This document shows, one piece after another, positions 15,558 to 23,273 of a stretch of 28,637 bases of DNA (position 1 is the first letter of the stretch; each line of letters starts with the position of its first letter). Made by a program: the position numbers and the translations under genes. This stretch comes from Clostridia bacterium. GTDB lineage: Bacteria > Bacillota_A > Clostridia > Christensenellales > Aristaeellaceae. The notes under the pieces are model-generated. The model did not search any database. It was given only the letters and a program-made list of their open reading frames with translations, and was not told the DNA's origin. The stretch spans positions 1-28,637 of the forward strand of contig JAFXSH010000120.1 in assembly GCA_017525805.1 (NCBI GenBank), given 5' to 3'.

Positions 15558-16793
15558 GTGAGCATCTCAAAAACGCTTCTTCAAAAATATGCGGAGCTGA
15601 TCGTCCGCACCGGCGCCAACGTCCAGCCGGGCCAGGTGGTGCAATTGACCATTTCCGTGGAGCAGCATGCCTTTGCCGCGCTGGTAATCGAGGAATGCTA
15701 TAAGGCCGGGGCGAAAAAAGTGAATGTGGATTGGCTGTACGATATCCAGAGCAGGCTGAATTATCAGTACGCCGAGCAGGAGGTCCTGTCCAAGGTTTTG
15801 CCCTGGGAGGAATCCAAAATGAAGCAGATGGTGGAGGACCTGCCCTGCCGCATCTTCATCGCTTCGGAGGACCCGGACGCCATGAACGGCATCGATCCCC
15901 AGAAGCTGTCCGCCGTCGCCCAAAGCCGTTCCAAGGTCATGAAGCCTTACAGGAACGCCATCGATGGGAAGCACCAGTGGGTCATCGCCGCGTATCCCTC
16001 CGTGAAGTGGGCAAAGAAATGTTTCCCCGAAATGGACGATGAAAGCGCCATGGACAAACTGTGGGAAGCCATCCTGCGCACGGTTCGCGTCCAGGAGGAT
16101 AACGATCCCGTGGCGGCCTGGAAAGCCCATACGGATTTCATCGAAGAAAAGGCCGCCTGGATCAACGCCCAGGGCTTTTCCTCCCTGCGCTACAAAAGCG
16201 CCAATGGGACGGACTTCACCGTGGAACTGATTCCCGCCGCGAAATGGGAGGGCGCCGGCGCGGTGAACACCGTCAACGGCGCGTTCTACATCCCCAATAT
16301 GCCCACGGAAGAAATCTTCACCTCCCCCATGGCTGGGAAATGCGAAGGAACGCTGGTGGCTGTGAAACCCCTTTCCTGGAACAGTCAGCTGATGGAAAAC
16401 TTTTCCATCACTTTCAAGGACGGCAGGGCCGTTTCCTGCCGCGCAGAAAAGGGCCAAGAGCTGCTGGAAAAAATGATCCGCATGGATGAAAACGCCTCCA
16501 TGTTAGGCGAACTGGCCCTGGTGCCCAAGGAAAGCCCGGTGAACCAATGCGGCTTCCTGTTCTATGAAACGCTGTTTGACGAAAACGCCTGCTGCCATGT
16601 GGCCCTCGGCATGGGCTTCAAGGAAGTCCTGCCCGGCGGGGACGATATGACGGTGGCCCAGGCCCAGGAACAGGGCGTCAATGATTCCATCATCCACGTG
16701 GATTTCATGATCGGCGCGGACGATCTCTCCATTGACGGCGTGCGCCCGGACGGAAGCATAACGCCCATCTTCCGGGATGGAACATGGGCGTGA
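15558..16793 (+). CDS. M29-family aminopeptidase (AmpS/aminopeptidase T type)
   Basis: Metal-dependent exo-aminopeptidase of 411 aa that removes N-terminal residues from peptides in the cytosol. The family residues are visible: the Glu in PTEEIFTSP (251/252), Glu318 in GELALVP, His347 in ACCHVALG, and His380 and Asp382 in IIHVDFMIG. GTG 15558 is preferred because GTGGAGGA (15543-15550) lies 7 bases before it; the longer TTG start at 15537 would bury that site. Its length is standard for M29. It follows the DUF362 gene closely and converges on the kinase gene, with no clear terminator in the 25-bp gap. Confidence 0.93.
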   Translation: MSISKTLLQKYAELIVRTGANVQPGQVVQLTISVEQHAFAALVIEECYKAGAKKVNVDWLYDIQSRLNYQYAEQEVLSKVLPWEESKMKQMVEDLPCRIFIASEDPDAMNGIDPQKLSAVAQSRSKVMKPYRNAIDGKHQWVIAAYPSVKWAKKCFPEMDDESAMDKLWEAILRTVRVQEDNDPVAAWKAHTDFIEEKAAWINAQGFSSLRYKSANGTDFTVELIPAAKWEGAGAVNTVNGAFYIPNMPTEEIFTSPMAGKCEGTLVAVKPLSWNSQLMENFSITFKDGRAVSCRAEKGQELLEKMIRMDENASMLGELALVPKESPVNQCGFLFYETLFDENACCHVALGMGFKEVLPGGDDMTVAQAQEQGVNDSIIHVDFMIGADDLSIDGVRPDGSITPIFRDGTWA

Positions 16794-16818
16794 TTGCCGG
16801 GGGCATTCGTTCTGACAC

Positions 16819-17574
16819 TTACGCTTCGTTTTTCGTACAGAGATGAAAATCCCCCTCGGCGTCGATCCTCAGCGGAAGCATCGCGGGTAAGGATTTTTCC
16901 AGGCAGAGGCGCACGTTGGGCATATCGCTGAAATCGACGAACCGGACCGCCGCCTTTTCATCCACGCCGGTCTTGATCTTTCTTTCGATCAGGCGGGTCC
17001 GCAGCATATCTTCATCAGCGGAAAGAAAAATGGTATAGTCCGCGCGGGATGACAGATCGCGCCAGCCATTTTCATCCAACAGCAGATAATTTCCTTCCAG
17101 CAATACAATATCGCTGTTTACTTGCAGGGCGTTTTCCACCGGATTGTGGAGCATCCTGTCGTAGACAGGCCAGCCGCAGTTCTCCCCTGCGGCTATTTTC
17201 TTTACCCGTTCTGTTAGCCTCTCCAGATCGAAGGTAACCGGCGCGCCTTTGATTTCCACCATGGGAATCCGCTTTCCATCCCGCTGGGTATCGTGCGACA
17301 AAAGATATTCCTGCCGCCTGTGAAAACCGTCCATGCCGATGGCCTGGACGCTGCCAAGCTCCGGGCGTACATGGGAAAGCCTTTCCAGAAAACCTGCCAG
17401 CGTGCTTTTCCCGGCTCCCGGAGGCGCGGCCATCATGGTAAGGAGCCTTTTCCCCTTCTGCTTTTGCCGGTCGGTCAGTTCTTTCAACAGCGGAAGAAAA
17501 ATGGCATTGACCGCTTGTTCCGTGTATTGCGCCTTGACCTCGATCCCATTGATTGCCACCTGGTATTCAATCAT
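16819..17574 (-). CDS. P-loop nucleoside/sugar kinase-like protein (YggC/uridine-kinase-like)
   Basis: Putative cytosolic small-molecule kinase of about 251 aa. Walker A is APPGAGKST (50-58), the substrate-side motif is GMDGFHRRQEYL as in the pantothenate/uridine kinase group, and VYDRMLHNPVE, DIVLLEGNYLLLDENGWRDL and the lid region TRLIERKIKTG follow in the expected order. The substrate is uncertain. The start is unsettled: ATG 17574 has GAGGA directly against it and a GAAAGGA farther upstream, while an in-frame TTG at 17622 would add 16 residues. It lies 69 bp downstream of the MgtC-like gene on the same strand and may be co-transcribed. Confidence 0.85.
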   Translation of the reverse strand: MIEYQVAINGIEVKAQYTEQAVNAIFLPLLKELTDRQKQKGKRLLTMMAAPPGAGKSTLAGFLERLSHVRPELGSVQAIGMDGFHRRQEYLLSHDTQRDGKRIPMVEIKGAPVTFDLERLTERVKKIAAGENCGWPVYDRMLHNPVENALQVNSDIVLLEGNYLLLDENGWRDLSSRADYTIFLSADEDMLRTRLIERKIKTGVDEKAAVRFVDFSDMPNVRLCLEKSLPAMLPLRIDAEGDFHLCTKNEA

Positions 17575-17643
17575 TCCTCGGCTTCCATTCCTTTCTGAAA
17601 CGGATGAATCTTTTGAAAGCAAAAAACGCGCGCTTCTTTCTGA

Positions 17644-18369
17644 TTATCCGTTGATCGTCTGCCGGAAGGAGGACACATTGCTGTTCTGTTCCAGGAAAGT
17701 GAAAATATCTTCCTGCTTTACACTGTTGTGCATCTTGACCGTCATGGAATAAGAGGTCGTGCCGTCCTGATTGTGCGTTATACTGCTTTCCAATACCTGA
17801 GCGTGCCACTCGTTCAGCTGTTTGCTCAAGGCGCTTCGGAATCCCTCGTCGTCCGACACTGTGATCTCGATATGATTATTCTGGTAATGGTCGTTGAGGA
17901 TGGGGAAGCGATGCATGATGATTTGAATCAGAAGCACCAGGATGGTGGCAAAAACGCCCAGCGGAAGCATGCCAGCGCCCAAAGCCAGGCCGATGCCGGC
18001 GGTGGCCCAAAGACCGGCGGCGGTGGTCAGGCCCTTGATAACGGATCCCTGCTTAAAGATGACGCCAGCGCACAGAAAGCTGATGCCGCTGACCACCTGC
18101 GCCGCGATACGGGCGGGATCGGCGCCGCGATCGCCGAAAAAAGGAACTCCCTCTGTGTCTGCCAAATCGGCAAACCCATATTTTGATATAATGATCATCA
18201 GGGCGGCGGCGCAGCAAACCAGCAGATGCGTGCGCACGCCCGCTTCCTTTAAACGATGGCTGCGTTCCACACCGATGGCCGCCCCGCAGACGCATGCCAC
18301 CACAATGCGGGAAAAGAACTCTAAGTATTGCATGATCGGGATATGCTGATTCATGATTGCCAAGAGCAT
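17644..18369 (-). CDS. MgtC/SapB-family membrane protein
   Basis: Inner-membrane protein of 241 aa. The N-terminal half has about four to five membrane helices and the MgtC signature (CGAAIGVERSHRLKEAGVRT, then GISFLCAGVIFKQGSVIKGL and TTAAGLWATAGIGLALGAGM). The last 80 residues form a soluble domain resembling the ACT-like tail of longer MgtC proteins. MgtC proteins are linked to growth at low magnesium and, in pathogens, to survival inside host cells; no such role can be read here. ATG 18369 has AAGGAG 8 bases upstream. A promoter at 18565-18537 gives a leader of about 160 nt with strong secondary structure. Confidence 0.92.
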   Translation of the reverse strand: MLLAIMNQHIPIMQYLEFFSRIVVACVCGAAIGVERSHRLKEAGVRTHLLVCCAAALMIIISKYGFADLADTEGVPFFGDRGADPARIAAQVVSGISFLCAGVIFKQGSVIKGLTTAAGLWATAGIGLALGAGMLPLGVFATILVLLIQIIMHRFPILNDHYQNNHIEITVSDDEGFRSALSKQLNEWHAQVLESSITHNQDGTTSYSMTVKMHNSVKQEDIFTFLEQNSNVSSFRQTING

Positions 18370-18536
18370 AAGGACATCTCCTTCATTGATTTAAAAAGGA
18401 ATAGGATAACCAGCCTGCCCAGCGGCGTCCTCCCGTGATCTTCCGTCCGCGGCAGTCAGTCAAAGCACGGAAAGACATGCGTTCCCGAAACGCGGCATTC
18501 TGTCCGTGTTTTATGATATGGATGCTTTCGGAAGGT
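18370..18536 (-). promoter_or_regulatory. Structured 5' leader of the MgtC-like gene (candidate cis-regulatory RNA)
   Basis: On the minus strand, TTCCGTG (18472-18466) can pair with CACGGGA (18437-18431), and CTGCCGCGG (18455-18447) with CCGCTGGGCAG (18425-18415) leaving a 2-base bulge. The two helices interlock, so they would form a pseudoknot or be alternatives. The segment around 18426-18414 recalls, but does not equal, the CCGCCTGGGCA element of ZTP riboswitches. I see no M-box consensus. No other feature explains this 167-base stretch. Confidence 0.35.
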
Positions 18537-18565
18537 ATTATACCAGAATAATGGTTTTTCTTCAA
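18537..18565 (-). promoter_or_regulatory. Promoter of the MgtC-like gene (minus strand, extended -10)
   Basis: On the minus strand TTGAAG (18565-18560) and TATAAT (18542-18537) are 17 bp apart, and TGG directly before the -10 gives an extended -10. Confidence 0.75.
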
Positions 18566-18642
18566 CCAAAATCGTCGGTCTTGTTTATAAAAAAATTTAT
18601 TATTCTTTGTAACGAATCTTCGATTTCTCCGTCTAACCAGCG

Positions 18643-18677
18643 AGACCGAGTGAAGGGAAGCGTTCCCGCGTCGGTCT
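18643..18677 (+). other. Hairpin in the leader of the DUF4097 gene
   Basis: AGACCGA (18643-18649) pairs with TCGGTCT (18671-18677), and inside it GGGAA (18655-18659) pairs with TTCCC (18663-18667). It lies 37 bp before the start codon. No T tract follows, so it is not a terminator. No clear promoter for the gene was found between 18566 and 18713. Confidence 0.45.
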
Positions 18678-18713
18678 GCATACTCGAAAACATAAAGAAA
18701 AGAGGAACGAAAA

Positions 18714-19706
18714 ATGAACAGCAGCAAAGTGTTGAAAGTCCTGTCCGCCCTGTGCGCCGCCGTTTTGCTCATGGCGGCGGGAACGAATCTGCTTTCCCTT
18801 GCCCATGCGGAACAGTATCATATTGGAGACGCGGAAATCAGCTCCGCCATTAAGAACCTGGAAATCGATTGGACAAGCGGCGCGGTCCATATCGCGTATC
18901 ACAGCGGAAACACCATACACATCAGCGAAAAAACCACCGGCGTGATCAGCAAGGACATGCGGATGCGCTGGTGCCTGGACGGGGACACGCTGCGGATCGA
19001 ATACGATCAACCGGGGTTTCACCTGTTCTCTGTCATCCCTCATGATAAAGAACTGACCGTGACGCTCCCGGAGGGGATCACACTGGAAAAAGCGGACATC
19101 CATTCCACGTCCGGCGACCTGTTTATCCCCGCCCTGCGGGCCGACAGCGTGAAACTGAAATCCACCTCGGGGGACATTCACGCGGCGGTAAGCGCCAGGA
19201 CCATCAAAAGCAAACTGACTTCCGGGGATATCGAACTGCAAGTGATGAGCGCGGCGGAAGAAATAACGATCGAATCCACCTCCGGGGATATCACGCTTGA
19301 ATCGGCCTGGGCCGCTGATAAAACAGAGATCGATTCGACTTCCGGCGAGATCCGCGCGGCCATCAAGCAAACAGACGAATTCAAGGTCAAGTCCACTTCG
19401 GGGGATATCCACGCGGTCCTCGGCAATGTGAAAACCGCGAATATCAAGTCTACCAGCGGCAAAGTCACCGTGGAAACAGAGGGCATGGAAAAACTGGAAA
19501 TCCGCGCCACTTCGGGCGACGTGACCGCGTATCTTCCCACAGCGCCGGGATTTACGGCACAGCTTGAAACCACCAGCGGACGAATCGATTCCCAGATGCC
19601 CCTGACCAAGGATGGAAAAACCTATACAGCGGGAGACGGAAGCGGCAAAGTGGAGATACATACCACTTCGGGAAACGTGACGGTCTGCGCCAAAGAGGAT
19701 CGATAA
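18714..19706 (+). CDS. DUF4097-family exported beta-strand repeat protein
   Basis: A 330-aa protein with an N-terminal signal or anchor segment (residues 1-32, ending SLAHAEQ). The rest is a regular beta solenoid: the triplet TSG followed by D/E/K/R/N and a hydrophobic residue recurs near residues 54, 132, 151, 169, 189, 209, 228, 247, 267, 287 and 318, mostly 19-20 residues apart, as in STSGDIHAAVS and STSGDITLES. This is typical of the DUF4097/adhesin-like family, often linked in Firmicutes to envelope-stress loci, but no sensor or regulator is adjacent. ATG 18714 follows AGAGGAA. Function is not established. Confidence 0.9.
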   Translation: MNSSKVLKVLSALCAAVLLMAAGTNLLSLAHAEQYHIGDAEISSAIKNLEIDWTSGAVHIAYHSGNTIHISEKTTGVISKDMRMRWCLDGDTLRIEYDQPGFHLFSVIPHDKELTVTLPEGITLEKADIHSTSGDLFIPALRADSVKLKSTSGDIHAAVSARTIKSKLTSGDIELQVMSAAEEITIESTSGDITLESAWAADKTEIDSTSGEIRAAIKQTDEFKVKSTSGDIHAVLGNVKTANIKSTSGKVTVETEGMEKLEIRATSGDVTAYLPTAPGFTAQLETTSGRIDSQMPLTKDGKTYTAGDGSGKVEIHTTSGNVTVCAKEDR

Positions 19707-19792
19707 GAACCGCTTCTTTCATCTTCTTCCCCCTTTTTCAGCACTTCTTTCGTTTTTTTCAAAGTCTGCCCCTGCGCGCGGTCCGGGTGTTG

Positions 19793-19821
19793 TTGTGTTG
19801 TTGCGGTTTTTTGTGTATAAT
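19793..19821 (+). promoter_or_regulatory. Promoter of the VTT-PlsC fusion gene
   Basis: TTGTGT (19793-19798) and a perfect TATAAT (19816-19821) with a 17-bp spacer, 75 bp before the start codon. Confidence 0.7.
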
Positions 19822-19843
19822 GGTAACGGGCTTAGAAACACTC

Positions 19844-19871
19844 GCTGGCAGATCGCTGCCGGTCTGCCAGC
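19844..19871 (+). repeat. Perfect inverted repeat in the leader of the VTT-PlsC gene
   Basis: GCTGGCAGA (19844-19852) and TCTGCCAGC (19863-19871) are exact reverse complements around a 10-base spacer, between the promoter and the ribosome site. It could be an operator for a dimeric regulator or an RNA hairpin. There is no T tract, so it is not a terminator. Confidence 0.6.
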
Positions 19872-19896
19872 ATACAGATAAAAGGAGGAAGAGTGA

Positions 19897-21768
19897 ATGC
19901 CCGGCAGCCAAGAAAACAACGCCCGCAGCCGTATCCCGGAAGTTCTCCTGACCGTCGGGCTTCTGCTGCTCATTGCCGCGCTTTTTTGTTTCTTTCTAAA
20001 GGATATTCTGCTCCCCTTCCTGCGCTTGGAACTGCAAAACGATGTGGATGGCGCCCAGGCGCTGCTGCGTCAGCGGGGACTGCTGGGCTTCCTGACGGTC
20101 ACGCTGGTGGAAACCCTTCAGATGGTGGTCGTTTTCATCCCAGCGGAATTTATTCAGATTTCCAGCGGATTAAGCTTCCCCTTCCCCATCGCGCTGCTGC
20201 TGTGCGATTTGGGCGTATGCTTAGGGGCCACCATCATTTTCGTGCTCGTGCGCGGTCTGCGCTTCCACTCCCGCATCTATGAAAAGCGCCGAAGCGCGCT
20301 GGACAGGCTCAGCGCGGGCATGCACGCCCGTTCCGTGGCGCTGCTGCTGTATCTGCTGTTCTTTATGCCCATTATCCCCTTCGGCGCGATCTGCTACTAT
20401 GGCAGCAGCACCCGCATCCGCTACGGGCGCTATCTCTTCACCGTGGCCACCGGAGTGATTCCCTCCATTGTGGTGAGCAACCTGATGGGCGCGGCGGGCC
20501 GCGCTTTCCTGGTGAACGGCCTGCCCTTCTGGCTGCTGCTGCTCATCATCGCGGTGTTGGCGGCGGCGCTGTTCGTTTTTATATTCCTGTTCCTGGACCG
20601 CGTCTGCTTCAAGGAGAGCGACGGCACGCCGGATTCCCCTGTACAGGCCCTGGTTTGTTTCATTGTTGGCCTGTGGGTGCGCTTAACCCAGAAGCTCGTG
20701 ATCGAGGATGAAAAGCTGCACGGGCAGCAAGCCCCGTACATCGTGCTGTGCAATCACGAATCCGCCTGTGATTTTTATTTTATGCACCGGCTGTCCCATC
20801 CCCGCAATCCCTGTCTCGTGGGGAATAAATACTTCACCACCCGCCCCATCCTCAAGACCTTGACGAAAAAGGCGGGCATCATCCCCAAAAAGCTCTTTAC
20901 TATGGACGTACGCGCCGCTATGGGAATCATTCGCACGCTGCGCAAGGGTTTTCCCGTTATCATCTTTCCCGAGGGCAGGCTTTCCCTGGACGGGCGATCC
21001 AACCCCATTGTGGAGCCCGGCGCGCTGCTGTACAAAAAGTCAGGCGTCGATCTGGTGCTGGCGCGCATCCAGGGCGCGTATTACGCCAAGCCCAAGTGGC
21101 GGCCAACCTTCTTCCGCACGGTGGTTCGCGTCAGCGTGGAGCGGGTGCTTCGGGCGGAGGAAATGGCCCGGATGACGGATGAAGAACTGAACGCGCTGAT
21201 TGCCGATACGCTGTATACCGATGAAAGCCAGGGAACAGAAAAGCCCATTCTCCGGGGCGGCAGGGCCAAGGGGCTGGAAAACCTGCTTTACCGCTGCGCG
21301 GACTGCGGGGCGCTCTATACCACCCATGGCAAGGGAAACGCCCTGCTTTGCACAGCCTGCGGCGCGGCGCATACGCTGGACAGGCACTATCGCTTCACCT
21401 CCGGCCCCTCCTCTATCCCCGCTTATTTCGACGCGATCCGCGCCATGGAACGGGCGGAGCTGGACAGCCTTTCGCTTTCCTGCGAAGTGAATACAGAGAT
21501 TTTTGGAAAGGATGGAAAAACCCGGAAGGAGCGGGGCGCGTGCAGTCTGACCCTGGAAGCTTTCAGTTACCGTTCCGAAAACGTAACATTTTCCATTCCC
21601 ACGGAAAACCTTCCCGCCTTGGCTTTCTCCTGCGGCAAGGAATTTGAACTGTATCATGACGACGAACTGCATTACTTCTATCCTGTCTCCCAGCCCCAGC
21701 AGGCGGCGCGCTGGTCGCTGATCGTGGATTTGCTGAAAGAAACCCGAAAGGAGCCGATGAAGCCTTGA
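19897..21768 (+). CDS. Fusion of a DedA/VTT membrane domain, a PlsC-type acyltransferase and a zinc ribbon
   Basis: A 623-aa membrane protein. Residues about 15-235 carry five to six hydrophobic segments and a VTT/TVP38-DedA-like domain (VVVFIPAEFIQISSGLSFPF, then FFMPIIPFGAICYYGSS), a family tied to lipid scrambling. Residues about 260-440 are an acyltransferase: NHESACD (286-292, the HX4D catalytic pair H287/D292) and FPEGRLSLDGRS (from 357). Residues 467-488 form a four-cysteine zinc ribbon, CADCG and CTACG. The last 130 residues are not recognised. Lipid translocation coupled to acylation of a lysophospholipid is inferred. ATG 19897 has AAAGGAGGA at 7 bases. The YfcC gene starts at its stop codon. 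Confidence 0.85.
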   Translation: MPGSQENNARSRIPEVLLTVGLLLLIAALFCFFLKDILLPFLRLELQNDVDGAQALLRQRGLLGFLTVTLVETLQMVVVFIPAEFIQISSGLSFPFPIALLLCDLGVCLGATIIFVLVRGLRFHSRIYEKRRSALDRLSAGMHARSVALLLYLLFFMPIIPFGAICYYGSSTRIRYGRYLFTVATGVIPSIVVSNLMGAAGRAFLVNGLPFWLLLLIIAVLAAALFVFIFLFLDRVCFKESDGTPDSPVQALVCFIVGLWVRLTQKLVIEDEKLHGQQAPYIVLCNHESACDFYFMHRLSHPRNPCLVGNKYFTTRPILKTLTKKAGIIPKKLFTMDVRAAMGIIRTLRKGFPVIIFPEGRLSLDGRSNPIVEPGALLYKKSGVDLVLARIQGAYYAKPKWRPTFFRTVVRVSVERVLRAEEMARMTDEELNALIADTLYTDESQGTEKPILRGGRAKGLENLLYRCADCGALYTTHGKGNALLCTACGAAHTLDRHYRFTSGPSSIPAYFDAIRAMERAELDSLSLSCEVNTEIFGKDGKTRKERGACSLTLEAFSYRSENVTFSIPTENLPALAFSCGKEFELYHDDELHYFYPVSQPQQAARWSLIVDLLKETRKEPMKP

Positions 21769-23198
21769 TGGACGGAATAGAAAGCGCGTCCCAGCGCGCC
21801 CTCGTGAGCATCAACCGCCGCACATTCATTCAGGTGACGGCGCTGCTGGCCGCGCTGCTGCTGATCGCCGTGGCGCTTACGTTCATCGTGCCCCGGGGCG
21901 ATTTCGGCGTGCTGCCCGACGGCAGCCCTGATTATACCCAGTATATCCCCCGGCCGGATCAGCCCGGTATCGCCCTCTGGCGCGGACTGCTGGCCCCGGT
22001 ACTGGTCTTTTTCTCCGAAGACGGCCTCACGCTGCTCATGCTGTCCCTGTTCCTGTTCATCATCAGCGCGTCCTTTCAGGTGATGAACGATGTGGGCGGC
22101 GTGAACGCCCTGGTTGGCGCGGCATCGGCACGGCTCCGCGGCCGGAAAAAGCTGTTGCTGGTCCTGGTCAGCTTCCTGTTCTATTGCTTCGGTTCTTTCC
22201 TGGGTCTGTTTGAAGAAATGCTGCCCATGCTGCCCATCGCGGCGGCGCTGTGCGTGCTGCTGGGCTATGATTCCTTCACTGGCTTCCTCTGCTCCATCAT
22301 CGCCTGCGGCTTTGGCTTCGCCGGAGCCATTACGAACCCCTTTACGGTGCTGCTCGCCTCCCAGATCATCGGCGTCAGCCCCATGGAGCACATTTGGATG
22401 CGCGTGCTGGTATTTTTAGTGATGTTCGGCCTGTTCCTCTGCTATCTGTTTTTCTATCTGCGCCGCTTGGAACGCGACCCGGAAAGCAGTTTGACCAAAA
22501 CCCACGACGCGCCGCTCGCGGCAGAGCGGAAAAAAACAGGCGGACAAAACGGGGAAAAGCGTGTGCGAAGGGTTTACGCGGTATTCCTGCTTTTCGCCCT
22601 CTTGCTCATCATCGTTTCATCCCTGTCCGAAGCTCTGCGCGATGTTTCGGTGCCCATCCTGATCGCTTATTTTCTGATTTTTGGCATCGCGGCGGGCATC
22701 CTGGCCTGCGGCAACGCGAAAACAGTGCTGCGTTCGTTTGGACGGGGCATCTTGGGCGCTCTGCCCACGCTGGCGTTCATTGCTCTGGCCGCCTCCATCA
22801 AATTCGTGTTCGTCCAGGGCGGCATCATGCCCACCATCGTCAACCGGATCAATCTGCTGGCGGAGGGCAGGAGCCCCTTCGGTGTGGCTGTGGCGGTGTA
22901 CCTGATCGTGCTGCTGTTGGAGTTTTTCATCTCTTCCTCCACGGCCAAGGCCTTCCTGGTGATGGGGCTGCTGAGCGTGGTGAACATCGGCCTGAGCAAG
23001 CCTCTGCTGGTGCTGCTTTATACCTTCGGCGACGGCTACACCAACGTGCTGTTTCCCACCTCGCCGGTGCTGCTGATTTCCCTGAGCATGATCCAGGTGG
23101 ACTATTTTACCTGGGTCAAAAAGAGCTTCCCGCTGTTTTTGCTGAACTTCCTGCTGGTGATCGGGTTCATCTGGCTTTCAGTCGCCGTTCAATATTAA
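21768..23198 (+). CDS. YfcC-family basic amino acid/C4-dicarboxylate-type membrane carrier
   Basis: Integral membrane protein of 476 aa with about 12 hydrophobic segments. The beginning, with TFIVPRGDFGVLPDG, and the conserved SFLGLFEEMLPMLPIAAALC, GFGFAGAITNPFTVLLA and FFISSSTAKAFLVMGLLS fit the YfcC/DcuC group (Pfam DUF1504/C4dic-type antiporters). Members are annotated variously as putative arginine/ornithine or peptide carriers, so the substrate is open. ATG 21768 overlaps the TGA of the preceding gene (TGATG), with AAAGGAG 14 bases upstream, so translation is coupled to the lipid enzyme. It ends 76 bp before the adenosylhomocysteinase gene, which has its own promoter. Confidence 0.9.
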   Translation: MDGIESASQRALVSINRRTFIQVTALLAALLLIAVALTFIVPRGDFGVLPDGSPDYTQYIPRPDQPGIALWRGLLAPVLVFFSEDGLTLLMLSLFLFIISASFQVMNDVGGVNALVGAASARLRGRKKLLLVLVSFLFYCFGSFLGLFEEMLPMLPIAAALCVLLGYDSFTGFLCSIIACGFGFAGAITNPFTVLLASQIIGVSPMEHIWMRVLVFLVMFGLFLCYLFFYLRRLERDPESSLTKTHDAPLAAERKKTGGQNGEKRVRRVYAVFLLFALLLIIVSSLSEALRDVSVPILIAYFLIFGIAAGILACGNAKTVLRSFGRGILGALPTLAFIALAASIKFVFVQGGIMPTIVNRINLLAEGRSPFGVAVAVYLIVLLLEFFISSSTAKAFLVMGLLSVVNIGLSKPLLVLLYTFGDGYTNVLFPTSPVLLISLSMIQVDYFTWVKKSFPLFLLNFLLVIGFIWLSVAVQY

Positions 23199-23204
23199 AC
23201 CGCG

Positions 23205-23233
23205 TTGTAATTCAAATCAGAATATGTTAGAAT
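23205..23233 (+). promoter_or_regulatory. Promoter of the SAM by-product recycling genes
   Basis: TTGTAA (23205-23210) and TAGAAT (23228-23233) with a 17-bp spacer, 40 bp before the TTG start. Confidence 0.65.
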
Positions 23234-23273
23234 CATTTCGGGTACCAACGTTTTACGATGGAGGAAAAATATT

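Noticed and set aside
18414..18472. Calling the MgtC leader a ZTP riboswitch or an M-box
   Set aside because: Only the 3' string and a P1-like helix recall ZTP; the P2 stem and its conserved loop are missing, and M-box elements were not found. Kept as an unassigned structured leader.
18479..18667. Repeated GCGTTCCCG at 18479 and 18659
   Set aside because: Only 9 bases; likely chance in GC-rich sequence, and the second copy is explained by the hairpin at 18643-18677.
18383..18772. A 129-codon minus-strand frame over the leader and promoter region before the DUF4097 gene
   Set aside because: It overlaps the MgtC promoter and leader, has basic low-similarity content and no ribosome site.
18714..19706. 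DNA repeats in the DUF4097 gene as a possible CRISPR array
   Set aside because: The repeated unit is a coding turn (TSG) with variable codons inside one open frame, and there are no unique spacers of fixed length.
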